NCBI GenBank assembly: GCA_965222935.1
Contig: CBDCVA010000001.1
Coordinates: 620,001-684,000, forward strand
DNA: 64,000 nt
Reading direction: 5' to 3'
DNA from: CBDCVA01 sp965222935 [NCBI: Candidatus Latescibacterota bacterium]
GTDB lineage: Bacteria; Latescibacterota; CBDCVA01
Translations under genes and position numbers: made by a program
Notes under the pieces: model-generated
The model's input: the letters and a program-made list of their open reading frames with translations, nothing else
The model's database searches: none
Told to the model about the DNA's origin: nothing
Part shown: piece after piece, positions 44,300 to 53,451 of the stretch
Numbering within the stretch: the stretch's first letter is position 1
How the letters are laid out: every line of letters starts with the position of its first letter

Positions 44300-45732
44300 T
44301 CGAAAAGCAACGGACACTCAAGCATCCCGCACAGGTGTCCGGGCGGGGTCTGCACACGGGAGCATCGGTGACGGCGACGTTCCTGCCGGCTCCGGTCAGT
44401 ACGGGCGTGCGATTTGTGCGGGCTGATCTGCCTAGCAAGCCGGTGATTCCAGCGGACGTCGAGCACGTGGTGGACATCGCGCGCGAGACGACCATCGGGG
44501 TGAACGGCGCGGTGGTCCACACGGTCGAGCACCTGATGGCTAGTTTGATGGGCCTGCACGTGGACAACGTCATCGTCGAGATCGATGGTCCCGAGCCGCC
44601 GGTCGGCGATGGGTCCGCGTTGATTTACCTCGAGGCGCTCAAGGCAGCGGGTTTCGAGGCGCAGGATTCGCCGCGCGATTACGTCGTCATCGAGGAGGCG
44701 ATCAAGGTTGACGACGTTAAGAACGGGGGGGTAGAGCTAGTTGTCCTCCCATCGGACGGCTTCAGGGTTACTTTCATGATGGACTATCCGAACGCCCCGT
44801 TCGGGACACAGTACGCGGCGATGTACTCGCTGGATGAATTCGAGAGTGACTTCGCGCCCGCGCGGACGTTCTGCATGCTCAGCGAGGTTGAGGAACTCCA
44901 CAAGCGAGGGCTCATCAAGGGCGGCGGCATCGATTGTGCGGTCGTCGTGGCCGACCGCGAGTTCGATCAGGCGGAGCTGGACCGATTGGCAACGCTGTTC
45001 GGCGTAGAGGGTCAAGTCTACATCGGTCAGAACGGCACCCTCAACGGCACAGCGCTACGTTTTGCCAATGAGTTCTGCCGGCACAAGACGCTGGACCTGA
45101 TCGGCGACCTCTCACTTCTGGGGGCGCCTTTGCGGGGCCACGTCATGGCGGCGCGCTCGGGCCACGCGGCCAACATCGAACTGGTGTCCAAGATCCGTAA
45201 GATGCACCTTAAGCGCCAAATCGCCAGCAAGTACCAGTTGCCGGTGGGCAAGAGATATTTCTTCGACGTCAACGCCATCCAGCAGATCATGCCTCACCGT
45301 TTCCCCTTCCTGATGGTAGACCGCATCCTCGACCTCGTGCCAGGGGAGCGCGTGGTCGGCATCAAGAACGTCAGCGTTAACGAGGGATACTTCGCGGGTC
45401 ACTTCCCGGGCGAGCCGGTGATGCCCGCCGTGCTTCAAATTGAGGCGATGGCGCAGACCGGGGGCCTTCTGATGCTCAACGCGGAGGAACGACCTCAGGA
45501 CAAGGTGGTCTACTTCATGGGTGTCGATAAAGCCAGGTTCCGGAAGCCGGTGGTGCCCGGCGATCAACTTCGCCTGGAGCTCGAGCTCATCCGCAGGCGA
45601 GGGAACATCTACAAGATGCAGGGTAAGGCTTACGTCGGGAACGACCTGACCTGTGAGGCGATGATGACCGCCATGACCGTGGATCGCCGCGAGAAGCGGA
45701 TCAAGGACAACGAGTCAGGAAGGCGCTTGTAG
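44296..45732 (+). CDS. lpxC-fabZ: Bifunctional LpxC-FabZ (lipid A deacetylase / hydroxyacyl-ACP dehydratase)
   Basis: A 478-residue fusion. Residues 1 to about 310 are LpxC, the zinc deacetylase that commits lipid A synthesis: HTVEHLMASL holds the catalytic Glu-His, RHKTLDLIGDL the second zinc His and Asp, and GHVMAARSGHAAN the catalytic C-terminal histidine. Residues from about 320 are FabZ, with PHRFPFLMVDR and GHFPGEPVMPAVLQIEAMAQ supplying the dehydratase His and Glu. The two compete for hydroxyacyl-ACP in most bacteria, and fusion is known mainly from the Bacteroidetes/FCB group. It lies between lpxD and lpxA with overlapping ends. Confidence 0.96.
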   Translation: MIEKQRTLKHPAQVSGRGLHTGASVTATFLPAPVSTGVRFVRADLPSKPVIPADVEHVVDIARETTIGVNGAVVHTVEHLMASLMGLHVDNVIVEIDGPEPPVGDGSALIYLEALKAAGFEAQDSPRDYVVIEEAIKVDDVKNGGVELVVLPSDGFRVTFMMDYPNAPFGTQYAAMYSLDEFESDFAPARTFCMLSEVEELHKRGLIKGGGIDCAVVVADREFDQAELDRLATLFGVEGQVYIGQNGTLNGTALRFANEFCRHKTLDLIGDLSLLGAPLRGHVMAARSGHAANIELVSKIRKMHLKRQIASKYQLPVGKRYFFDVNAIQQIMPHRFPFLMVDRILDLVPGERVVGIKNVSVNEGYFAGHFPGEPVMPAVLQIEAMAQTGGLLMLNAEERPQDKVVYFMGVDKARFRKPVVPGDQLRLELELIRRRGNIYKMQGKAYVGNDLTCEAMMTAMTVDRREKRIKDNESGRRL

Positions 45733-46571
45733 TGTCTGGCGACCGCGCGACCGGCGTGATCTCCTCCGCGGGCCGGGACGTGGGATGGGAGTGGGACCCC
45801 GGCATTCATCCTACCGCAATCGTCAATCCTAAGGCCGAGCTGGCTCGTGATGTGTCCGTTGGCCCCGGCGCCATCATCGAGGCAGATGCCATCATCGGAC
45901 GCGGGACGCGCATCGGGCCCTATGCCTTCGTCGGCCAGCGCACGAACGTCGGCACAAGCGTCACCGTATGTCTTGGGGCTGTCGTGGGTTCACCTCCCCA
46001 GACTCTAAAGTACGAGGGCGAACCTTCGCGGCTGTCCATCGGCGCGCGCACGGTGGTACGGGAATACGCCACGCTCAACCGCGGCTCGAAGGAGGGAGGA
46101 CTCGAGACGCACGTGGGCGAGGACTGCCTCTTGCAGGCGTATAGCCACGTCGCGCACGATTGTCAGATCGGCGACTACGTCATCATCGGCAATGCATCAG
46201 CGCTCGCAGGGCACGTGCTCGTCGAAGATTACGCCATCATCTCCGGGCTGGTGCCGGTCCACCAGTTCGTGCGCGTCGGGGCGCACACGATCATCGGTGG
46301 CGGCTACCGGATCCCCAAGGATGTGCCGCCGTACGTCCGCGCCGGCGGCGAGCCGCTTCGACCGACGGGCCTGAACATCATCGGCCTGACACGTCGCGGC
46401 TTTTCAACCGAGACGATCGCGGCACTCAAGTGTACGTACCGACTTTTCTTCCGTTCGGGCTTTAACACCACGCAAGCCCTCGAGCGCGCGGCCGAGACAT
46501 TGCAGGATGACCCCCACGTCCAGCACTTTCTGGAGTTTGTCCGGACGAGCGGGCGAGGCATCATCAAGTAG
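45732..46571 (+). CDS. lpxA: UDP-N-acetylglucosamine O-acyltransferase
   Basis: First lipid A enzyme, 279 residues, beta-helix with hexapeptide repeats (VSVGPGAIIEADAIIGRGTRIG), catalytic histidine in SHVAHDCQIGDYVI, and C-terminal helices (FRSGFNTTQALERAAETL). The N-terminus has about 20 extra residues before the helix (MSGDRATGVISSAGRDVGW). GTG 45732 overlaps the fabZ stop by 1 nt (TAGTG). A rho-independent terminator follows 19 nt after the stop. Whether it uses hydroxyl (GlcNAc) or amino (GlcNAc3N) acceptors is not decidable here. Confidence 0.95.
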   Translation: MSGDRATGVISSAGRDVGWEWDPGIHPTAIVNPKAELARDVSVGPGAIIEADAIIGRGTRIGPYAFVGQRTNVGTSVTVCLGAVVGSPPQTLKYEGEPSRLSIGARTVVREYATLNRGSKEGGLETHVGEDCLLQAYSHVAHDCQIGDYVIIGNASALAGHVLVEDYAIISGLVPVHQFVRVGAHTIIGGGYRIPKDVPPYVRAGGEPLRPTGLNIIGLTRRGFSTETIAALKCTYRLFFRSGFNTTQALERAAETLQDDPHVQHFLEFVRTSGRGIIK

Positions 46572-46590
46572 GACGCTGGGTGGGTCCTGT

Positions 46591-46620
46591 GCCGCGTCCA
46601 CGGGCGCGGCGTTTTTGTTT
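46591..46620 (+). terminator. Rho-independent terminator after lpxA
   Basis: GCCGCG (46591-46596), loop of 8, CGCGGC (46605-46610), then GTTTTTGTTT. The 6-bp all-G/C stem with a T-run is a standard intrinsic terminator. It sits between lpxA and the Gfo/Idh gene at 46645, so expression of lpxB may partly rely on read-through or a second promoter. Confidence 0.7.
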
Positions 46621-46644
46621 AGCTCAAGCGAGCACTGCGATTCG

Positions 46645-47595
46645 ATGACGATACGGGCGGGGGTGATCGGTGCCGGTCGGCTCGGGCGCCAGCATGCGCG
46701 GGTCTACGCGGAAATGGCTGGCTGCGTGCTGGTCGGCGTTCACGACATCGACGCGGGCCGGGCCGAGGCGGTAGCCCATGAATTCGGGGTACGCGCTTTT
46801 GAACAGTCCCATGCGCTCCTAGATGAAGTGGATGCCGTCAGCATTGCCGTGCCGACGGCCGAGCACGCCAGCGTCGGGTGCACTGCGCTGGAAGCGGGCG
46901 CGCACGTGCTCGTGGAAAAGCCCATCGCGGCGACGGTCGCGGAGGCTGAGCGGATGGTCGCGACCGCGGGCTCGGCCCGACGGCACTTGGGAGTGGGCCA
47001 CGTGGAACGGTTCAACCCGGCTTTCATGGTGCTTAGAGAGATGGAAGTCGCGCCGCGTTTCATCGAATCGCACCGACTGGCGGCTTATTCGCCCCGCGGG
47101 ACGGACGTGGCCGTGGTGCTGGATCTCATGATCCACGACTTGGACCTTTTGCTGGCGCTGATCCCCAGTCACGTCACCGAAGTCGCCGCAGTGGGGGTAT
47201 CGGTCGTCTCGAGCCAGGTGGATATCGCCAACGCGCGGCTGGTCTTTGGCGATGGCTGCGTCGCCAACGTGACGGCGAGCCGCTTCTCGCAGAAACAGAT
47301 GCGGCGGATGCGGGTCTTCCAGCGAGACGCCTACATGGCGCTCGACTTCCTGGGAGGGACTTGTGAGGTCATTCGTCTGCGTCGTGATGCACCGTTGGCC
47401 GAGGGGGAACCCTTGCCGCTTGAGGGCGGAATCCTGCGGGGGCCGGAGGTCGAGCCGCTGGCTGCGGAGTTGGAGACGTTCGTAGCCGGCATACGGGAGG
47501 GGCGGTCACCCTCGGTGGACGGCGAAGCGGGACTCGAGGCGCTGCGGCTGGCCGAGCGTGTGCTGAGCGCGATGGTGTCCGAGACCGTGTCCTGA
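46645..47595 (+). CDS. Gfo/Idh oxidoreductase between lpxA and lpxB
   Basis: A 316-residue dehydrogenase of the Gfo/Idh/MocA family: Rossmann entry AGVIGAGRLGRQHARVY, VLVEKPIAATV with the catalytic lysine, and the substrate-domain motif HDLDLLLALIP. Its position inside the lipid A operon suggests a sugar-nucleotide substrate. GnnA, a member of this family, oxidises UDP-GlcNAc at C3 to make the 3-amino sugar of amide-linked lipid A, but its partner aminotransferase GnnB is not seen here. The assignment to that role is inference. ATG 46645 fits the family start. lpxB follows 13 nt later. Confidence 0.88.
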   Translation: MTIRAGVIGAGRLGRQHARVYAEMAGCVLVGVHDIDAGRAEAVAHEFGVRAFEQSHALLDEVDAVSIAVPTAEHASVGCTALEAGAHVLVEKPIAATVAEAERMVATAGSARRHLGVGHVERFNPAFMVLREMEVAPRFIESHRLAAYSPRGTDVAVVLDLMIHDLDLLLALIPSHVTEVAAVGVSVVSSQVDIANARLVFGDGCVANVTASRFSQKQMRRMRVFQRDAYMALDFLGGTCEVIRLRRDAPLAEGEPLPLEGGILRGPEVEPLAAELETFVAGIREGRSPSVDGEAGLEALRLAERVLSAMVSETVS

Positions 47596-47608
47596 GGGCG
47601 GGAGCACG

Positions 47609-48748
47609 ATGGACGCGGAGGTTCTGATCGTTGCCGGGGAAGCTTCGGGCGATCTGCATGGGGCTTCACTGGTGGGCGCAATCCGTGAGCGGGCGCCCCG
47701 GCTCCGTTTTTTCGGGGTGGGTGGCGACCGGATGGCGGCCGCGGGAGTCGAGCTCGTCGAGCATATCGATCGGCTGTCCGTCATGGGGCTGGTCGAGGTG
47801 CTGCGCCATCTGCCGCTGGTGCGTCGGGTCCTGCGTGAACTGGGCCGCGCGCTTCAGGCACGGCGTCCACGGCTTGTCATCCTGATCGATTACCCCGATT
47901 TCAATATCCGCGTGGCTCGCCTGGCGCACGAAGCCGGCGTCCGCGTCATGTACTACATCAGCCCCCAGGTCTGGGCATGGCGGGCGTGGCGGGCACGTCT
48001 CCTGGCGCGGCTGGTGGACCGGATGATCGTCGTCTTCGCCTTCGAGGTCCCGTTCTATGAGCGCTTCGGTCTTCGGGCGGACTTTGTCGGTCACCCGCTT
48101 CTGGATGTAGTCGCCGCACGCACCTCGCGGGAGGCTTTGCTGGAGAGAGCAGGCTTGCGTGGGGCTGGCCTGCTCCTGGGTCTTTTACCCGGCTCGCGCG
48201 TCCAGGAGGTGCGGGCCATGCTGCCGACTATGCTTCATGCAGCCGCGCGGCTCCAGGCGCAGATGCCGCAGCTCGAGGTCATCATCGGTGCGGCGCCGAC
48301 GGTGCCCGATGGGAGCTACTACGCTGCTGAGGCCAACGCCCTGCATGCTCCCGTGGTGCGCGAAATGACCTATGACGTGATGCGCTACAGCGACGCCGTG
48401 ATCGCTGCTTCGGGCACGGCGACCCTGGAGTGTGCCATCTTGGGGACGCCGCTCGCCGCAGTGTACAAAACGTCGCTCGCGACCTATACCGTCGCACGGC
48501 TTCTTGTGCGGGTCCCTCACATCGCGATGGTCAACCTCGTCGCTCGCGCACCCGTCGTGCCGGAGCTCGTCCAGGGGGCGGCGACACCCGAGCGGCTCGC
48601 TGGAGAAGTGGCGCCCCTGTTGTGCGACGGCAAGCGCAGGGCCGTCTGCCAGCGCGCTTTGGAAGGAGTCGTGCGCTGCCTTGGCGAACCCGGCGCATCT
48701 CAACGCGCAGCGGCCATTGCCATAGAGATGCTGACGGATGGTGCCTAG
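47609..48748 (+). CDS. lpxB: Lipid A disaccharide synthase
   Basis: A 379-residue GT19 glycosyltransferase that joins UDP-diacylglucosamine and lipid X into the lipid A disaccharide. Markers: LIVAGEASGDLHGASLV, RLVILIDYPDFNIRVARLAH, YYISPQVWAWR, LPGSRVQEV and ASGTATLECAILGTPLAAVYK. Length is normal. The preceding hydrolysis step (LpxH/LpxI/LpxG) is not encoded in the window. It overlaps the next gene by 11 nt. Confidence 0.96.
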   Translation: MDAEVLIVAGEASGDLHGASLVGAIRERAPRLRFFGVGGDRMAAAGVELVEHIDRLSVMGLVEVLRHLPLVRRVLRELGRALQARRPRLVILIDYPDFNIRVARLAHEAGVRVMYYISPQVWAWRAWRARLLARLVDRMIVVFAFEVPFYERFGLRADFVGHPLLDVVAARTSREALLERAGLRGAGLLLGLLPGSRVQEVRAMLPTMLHAAARLQAQMPQLEVIIGAAPTVPDGSYYAAEANALHAPVVREMTYDVMRYSDAVIAASGTATLECAILGTPLAAVYKTSLATYTVARLLVRVPHIAMVNLVARAPVVPELVQGAATPERLAGEVAPLLCDGKRRAVCQRALEGVVRCLGEPGASQRAAAIAIEMLTDGA

Positions 48749-49742
48749 CGGTCTATCGGCTGGTTTCGAACCCTTTGAAGGACCGCCCGTCGCCGTAGTT
48801 GTCGTCTCGTGGAACTTGCGGGAGATCACCTGCGACTGTGTACGGTCGCTCTTGGCGCTGGACTATCCGAGTGTGCAGGTCATCGTCGTGGATAACGGTT
48901 CGACGGATGGCTCCGCCGAGGCGGTGCGCAGGCTCGGGATGAGCCACACCGTCGCTGGGGGCGGGAAGCGGCTCGAGGTTGTGGAGTTGCCTTCTAACGA
49001 AGGCTTCGCGCACGGGGCGAACGTTGGGATCCAGCGAGCGCTTGCGGCCGAAGTGGCGTACGTGTGGCTGCTCAACAACGACACGATGGTGGCCCCGCCA
49101 TCCCTTGGGGCGCTCGTCGACTTCGCGCGGGTTCATCCTGAAGCGGCTGCTGTGGGTCCGAAGGTGCTCTACGCGCGCGAGCAGCCCGAGCTTGTCGAAG
49201 AGCGGGATCGCATCTGGTTTGCGGGGGGGCGGATCTCGTACTGGTTTGGGCGCGTCTGGCACGTGGGGCTTAGAGAACTGGACCGAGGACAGCATGATCA
49301 ACCGCGTAAAAGCGATTACATCACCGGCTGCGCGATCCTGGCGAATTGTGAGGCGTTAAAGCGCGTCGGACGCCTGGACCCGACCTTCGGCATGTACGCT
49401 GAGGATACTTATTGGTGCCACCAGGCGCGGGCGGCGGGATACGAACTCTGGTACGTGCCCGAGGCGCGGGTATGGCACCGCATCTCCGTCTCTAGCGGCG
49501 GGGCCTTCACGCCACGTAAGATCATCCGGCGCTTGCGAGGTCAGCTCGCCTTCTTTCGGCGGACGAGCCCTTGCCTTGCGTGGCTAGGGCCGATCCCGCT
49601 CGGGCTTGCGTGGGATGCCTGCCGTACCATAGTGGGTCTATTGAAATATGCGGCGAGCATCGTCTGGTGGAAGCGCCTGCGCAGGGGAACGACGCGACGG
49701 CCACAAATGCATCGCTGCAGTGAGCCCCTCGACCGCGGTTGA
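48738..49742 (+). CDS. Family 2 glycosyltransferase, rhamnosyltransferase-like
   Basis: A 334-residue GT2: AVVVVSWNLREITCDCVRSLL, VIVVDNGSTDGS, NEGFAHGANVGIQRAL, LLNNDT (DxD equivalent), ITGCAILANCEALKRVG and AEDTYWCHQARAAGYELWYV. These match the GT_2_like_c/dTDP-rhamnosyltransferase group that build O-antigen or outer core. There is a hydrophobic C-terminal stretch. ATG 48738 lies inside the lpxB stop (11-nt overlap), so it is translated with lpxB and probably adds a sugar to an envelope glycan. The acceptor is unknown. Confidence 0.88.
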   Translation: MVPSGLSAGFEPFEGPPVAVVVVSWNLREITCDCVRSLLALDYPSVQVIVVDNGSTDGSAEAVRRLGMSHTVAGGGKRLEVVELPSNEGFAHGANVGIQRALAAEVAYVWLLNNDTMVAPPSLGALVDFARVHPEAAAVGPKVLYAREQPELVEERDRIWFAGGRISYWFGRVWHVGLRELDRGQHDQPRKSDYITGCAILANCEALKRVGRLDPTFGMYAEDTYWCHQARAAGYELWYVPEARVWHRISVSSGGAFTPRKIIRRLRGQLAFFRRTSPCLAWLGPIPLGLAWDACRTIVGLLKYAASIVWWKRLRRGTTRRPQMHRCSEPLDRG

Positions 49743-49754
49743 CAGTGGTGCGCG

Positions 49755-51230
49755 CTAAGCGGTCATACCGCTAAGCTGGTAGTTGGGCGCCTCTCGCGTG
49801 ATGGTTACTCCGTGCGGATGGGCCTCGCGCAATCCTGCACCGGTGATCTTGACGAACTCGGTCTGGGTGCGTAGTTCCTCGAGGGTACGGCAGCCGCAAT
49901 AGCCCATGCCGGTGCGCAGGCCACCGACTAAGTGGAAGAGCGATTCGGCGACGGGTCCCTTGTAAGGCACACGCCCCTCGATGCCCTCCGGGATCATCTT
50001 CCGCTCGTCGTCCACCTCGTCCTGGAAGTAGCGATCCCCCGAGCCCTGTACCATGGCGGGCAGGCTGCCCATGCCCCGGTAGGCCTTATAGGCGCGCCCT
50101 TCGTACAGGATGGTCTCGCCGGGGCTCTCTTCCGTGCCCGCGAGAAGGCTACCGATCATGACGGAGTGCCCGCCCGAGGCGATGGCCTTGACGATATCAC
50201 CGGAGAACTCGATGCCGCCGTCGGCAATGATCGGAATCTCGTCACCCAGCGCATCGGCGCACTCAGCGATGGCCGTGAGCTGGGGAACCCCAATCCCGGC
50301 GACGACACGAGTGGTGCAGATGGATGCCGGGCCCATGCCGACCTTAATCCCGTCAGCGCCGGCGCTCGCCAGGGCGATGGCACCTTCGGCGGTGGCGACG
50401 TTGCCCGCGATGATCTGTCTGTCCTCCAGGAGCCCGCGTAGCTCGCGCACCGTCTCGATGACTCGGCGCGAGTGGCCGTGCGCGGTGTCAACGACGATCA
50501 CATCACAGCCTGCCGCCGCCAGTTTCTCGGCTCGGCTGATGCCGCCCGATCCGATCTCGACCGCAGCCGCGACACGCAGCCGGCCCATCTCATCCTTGCA
50601 GGCGCTGGGAAACTGGCGCTTTTTGTGGATGTCCTTGACGGTGATCAAGCCGCGCAAGGTGCCGTTGTCGTCCACTACGGGAAGCTTCTCGATGCGATGG
50701 TGATGTAGGATGCGCTCCGCTTCTTCGAGCGTGGTGCCCACCGGCGCCGTCATCAGGCCATTCGAGGTCATAACGAGACGGAGTTCCTGGGAGCTATCAC
50801 TCTCGAAAAGCAGGTCCCGGTTGGTGACGATGCCCACGAGTCGGCCGCCGTCCTCGACGATTGGCACGCCGGAGATGCGAAACTCGCGCATAAGGGCCAA
50901 TGCGTCGGAGACCCTGCGCTCGGGCGCGAGGGTGATGGGGTTGACGATCATCCCGCTTTCGGAGCGCTTGACCAGGTCCACCTCCAGGGCTTGCTCTTCG
51001 GGCGGAAGGTTCTTGTGGATGACGCCCAAGCCGCCCTGACGGGCCATGGCGATGGCCATAGGCGCCGTAGTGACGGTGTCCATCGCGGCGCTGATGACGG
51101 GGATCTTCAGTTCAATCCCTCGCGTCAGCCGAGTGTGGACATGGGCCTCGGTGGGCAGCACGTCCGATTCACGGGGAACCAGGGACACGTCGTTGAAGGT
51201 GAAGGCGTCGTCCCGGATGCGCAGAGGCAT
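49755..51230 (-). CDS. guaB: Inosine-5'-monophosphate dehydrogenase
   Basis: A 491-residue IMPDH, the NAD-dependent first step toward GMP. The barrel is split by two CBS domains (about residues 95-215), IVNRDL-like [14 protein letters not shown] being part. The active-site loop is [18 protein letters not shown] with the catalytic cysteine near residue 302. The flap and C-terminus ([13 protein letters not shown] and [12 protein letters not shown]) are intact. An upstream TTG would add three residues, but ATG 51230 has GGAGGG 10 nt upstream. It faces ssb in divergent orientation and is convergent with the glycosyltransferase gene. Confidence 0.97.
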   Translation of the reverse strand: MPLRIRDDAFTFNDVSLVPRESDVLPTEAHVHTRLTRGIELKIPVISAAMDTVTTAPMAIAMARQGGLGVIHKNLPPEEQALEVDLVKRSESGMIVNPITLAPERRVSDALALMREFRISGVPIVEDGGRLVGIVTNRDLLFESDSSQELRLVMTSNGLMTAPVGTTLEEAERILHHHRIEKLPVVDDNGTLRGLITVKDIHKKRQFPSACKDEMGRLRVAAAVEIGSGGISRAEKLAAAGCDVIVVDTAHGHSRRVIETVRELRGLLEDRQIIAGNVATAEGAIALASAGADGIKVGMGPASICTTRVVAGIGVPQLTAIAECADALGDEIPIIADGGIEFSGDIVKAIASGGHSVMIGSLLAGTEESPGETILYEGRAYKAYRGMGSLPAMVQGSGDRYFQDEVDDERKMIPEGIEGRVPYKGPVAESLFHLVGGLRTGMGYCGCRTLEELRTQTEFVKITGAGLREAHPHGVTITREAPNYQLSGMTA

Positions 51231-51319
51231 AAGGCTCAACCCTCCGTGGCATTAGCGCACCGGACGGAAGAGCGCCGACCGATGTGGGTAGCTCCCTCTG
51301 GTGCGCTGCGAGAAAGGGA

Positions 51320-51348
51320 TTGACAAGACAGGGTGTGGCAGCGATATT
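51320..51348 (+). promoter_or_regulatory. Putative promoter of ssb
   Basis: TTGACA at 51320-51325, a 17-nt spacer and GATATT at 51343-51348 (or ATATTC shifted by one), 57 nt before ATG 51405. It has the consensus -35 but not the TA(G/C)CTT -10 shared by six other genes here. Confidence 0.45.
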
Positions 51349-51404
51349 CGCGAGCGTAAGTTCCAGTAGCTTCGAATCTTATCTTCTGAGAGTGGGGGAA
51401 GGCC

Positions 51405-51827
51405 ATGGCGCGCGGCATCAACAAGGTCATTCTCATCGGCCACCTGGGAGGCGATCCCGAGTTGCGTTACACGCCGGACGGCACGCCCGTGTGCAACTTC
51501 CGGATGGCCACGACAGAACGTTGGAACTCACGTGACGGCGAGCAGCGTGAGCAAACCGAATGGCATACGGTCGTGGCCTGGCGGCGGCTCGCGGAGATCT
51601 GCGGTGAGTACCTGAGCAAAGGGAGACAGGTCTACGTTGAGGGGCGTATTCGTACGCGGTCCTGGGATGATCAGAACGGCGTGACCCAGTACCGCACGGA
51701 GATCGATGCGCGCGAAGTGCAAATGCTGGGTTCGCGCGAAGCGGCTGGGATGGAAGAGCCGCGCGAACGACCAGCGGCGCGCGAACAGAAGCCGGCAACC
51801 CAAGACGAGGATGACCTACCGTTCTGA
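51405..51827 (+). CDS. ssb: Single-stranded DNA-binding protein
   Basis: A 140-residue OB-fold protein: [54 protein letters not shown] and [12 protein letters not shown]. It keeps the acidic tail ending DEDDLPF, which recruits replication and repair proteins. A GGGGGAAGG ribosome binding site precedes ATG 51405. An intrinsic terminator follows, so it is probably a single-gene unit. Confidence 0.96.
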   Translation: MARGINKVILIGHLGGDPELRYTPDGTPVCNFRMATTERWNSRDGEQREQTEWHTVVAWRRLAEICGEYLSKGRQVYVEGRIRTRSWDDQNGVTQYRTEIDAREVQMLGSREAAGMEEPRERPAAREQKPATQDEDDLPF

Positions 51828-51884
51828 TGCGAACCGTTACCGATCGCCGGAACCCAGGGTGCCACGTGAGCTCTGACTCAAAAC

Positions 51885-51919
51885 AAAAGCGGGCACGACC
51901 ATAGGCCGTCCCCGCTTTT
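51885..51919 (+). terminator. Rho-independent terminator after ssb
   Basis: AAAAGCGGG (51885-51893) pairs with CCCGCTTTT (51911-51919). The A-run/T-run flanks mean it can act on either strand. The stretch from 51920 to 52103 holds no gene; a TAGCTT element at 52056-52061 next to an imperfect palindrome (TTGTAACATTGCAA, 52040-52053) may belong to the control region of the antiporter-like genes. Confidence 0.75.
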
Positions 51920-52103
51920 GCACCGTGGCAGTGAGGCTTAAGCCGGCGCTCGACAGCCCGGCTTGGTCGCCAGCTACAGTTCACCTCGTGCCGGCTGCCT
52001 CCATCAGTTACCGCGCCTCCTCCAGCCTCCACTGTCCCATTGTAACATTGCAATATAGCTTGGGCTCCCAGGGATGTCAATCACTAGAGCTGGAGAGCGC
52101 TGA

Positions 52104-53402
52104 ATGCGCTGGGTGCTGACCTTTGCGGGCGGCGTGGCGGTCCTGCTCGCGGTGGACGCGCTAGCACGCCGTGAGCGTTTGCCCGGACCGGTAGCGCACC
52201 TGATGCAAGCACACGCCCTGTGGTTTGCTTTGGGACTCGTTGTCGCGTGGGCGGGTAAGCTCACGATAGGCTCTTGGCCGAGCCCCGCGTTCACGCTCGC
52301 GGCGGGGTTGGCCACAGGCTGGGTAGGGCTATCAGTGGGTCTGAGGCTGGACATCCGTTGGTTTCTAGCGCGAGCGCGAACCGTTCTCATCTTCTGGGCC
52401 GTGGCTGCGGGCGCGTGGTTGAGCGTGGCGGCGCTCGTCGTTCTCGCCGTCGTCGCTCTAGTGGGACCGCGAGAGAGCAACCTGACGCTTGCCGGTCTTG
52501 CGCCTTTTGTCCTGATGTTCGGCGCGTGTTGCACTGTGGTGCATGGACTGTGGGAATCGGGAGACGACCCCGGTTCAAAGGCCCGCGATCGCTCACGTGC
52601 TTTCCTCCGAGAAATCGCCCTCCCGTGGAATGGGCTGCCGCTGCTCGTAGCGGCTGGCGTTCTTGTGGTGGGCCAGTCGCACCCGAGTTTTGTGCTCGGA
52701 CGCATTCCGGTCACGGGGCGCATCGCGACGATCGTAGAGCCGGTTGCGATCGGCATCTCAGTGGGTATCATCGCACGCTACTTGACCGCCGAGACGCTAC
52801 CCAACAGTGTCCTTCACTACGTGCTCGTCTGCTGCGTCGTGCTGATGGCCGGTCTGGCGGCCGCGACGGGTACCTCCGCGTTGGCGTCGGGCCTCATCCT
52901 CGGAGCCTGGCTGGGCAATGCGACGCTTCGCCCGGTCGAGTTGCGTACTGCCGTGGCGGGCCTGGAGGAAGCGGCTGGCGCGGTGGTCGCGCTGACGGCT
53001 GGTGTGGGGCTCGGGGTCGTCTGGCGGTCCGTCGGGGCCGATCTGGCTTTCGTAGCCTTACTTGCAGCAGCAGCGGTCTCGGTTCGAGCCCTTGCGGGCT
53101 TGGTTGGGTTGAACTTGGCTGCCAGCATCACATTTCAGCGTGCGGGTGTGGACCGCCTGGCATTGGGATTTGCGTTTCTGCCGGCGGGCGTACTCCCCCT
53201 GGTTATTGCACTCGATGCTGCCGCCCAGTTCCACTCCTTGTGGGCGGAGAAGCTCCTGTTCGTTGCGTCCGTCCTGTGGCTTGTGACGGAGCTCGCGGCC
53301 GCCATCGCGCCGGCTCATATGGCAGCGCGGCCTTTGGGCATGAAGGTGGGCCGGCCGCGCACTCGCAGGGCGAATGTGCCTTTAACCTGGGCCCCACGGT
53401 GA
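52104..53402 (+). CDS. Antiporter-like membrane protein 1 (CPA2 type)
   Basis: A 432-residue protein with about 12 hydrophobic helices. GLRLDIRWF after the third helix resembles the GLELDLRRL motif, and GTSALASGLILGAWLGNATLR resembles the G.S..LGAFLAG segment, of CPA2 cation/proton antiporters. A second transport half lies near IEPVAIGISVGIIAR-like residues (VEPVAIGIS). The usual cytoplasmic RCK or TrkA_C domains are missing. It is followed 49 nt later by a second, divergent protein of similar size and topology, so the two may be subunits of one system. Ion specificity cannot be read. Confidence 0.7.
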   Translation: MRWVLTFAGGVAVLLAVDALARRERLPGPVAHLMQAHALWFALGLVVAWAGKLTIGSWPSPAFTLAAGLATGWVGLSVGLRLDIRWFLARARTVLIFWAVAAGAWLSVAALVVLAVVALVGPRESNLTLAGLAPFVLMFGACCTVVHGLWESGDDPGSKARDRSRAFLREIALPWNGLPLLVAAGVLVVGQSHPSFVLGRIPVTGRIATIVEPVAIGISVGIIARYLTAETLPNSVLHYVLVCCVVLMAGLAAATGTSALASGLILGAWLGNATLRPVELRTAVAGLEEAAGAVVALTAGVGLGVVWRSVGADLAFVALLAAAAVSVRALAGLVGLNLAASITFQRAGVDRLALGFAFLPAGVLPLVIALDAAAQFHSLWAEKLLFVASVLWLVTELAAAIAPAHMAARPLGMKVGRPRTRRANVPLTWAPR

Positions 53403-53451
53403 AGCCTCCATTGGGCGTGGCCGGTTCCCTTTTCCTGCATACAGTAGCGGC

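Noticed and set aside
49758-49772. AGCGGT-CAT-ACCGCT hairpin between the glycosyltransferase and guaB
   Set aside because: It has a perfect 6-bp stem but no T-run on either side and lies within the guaB 3' codons; not called as a terminator.
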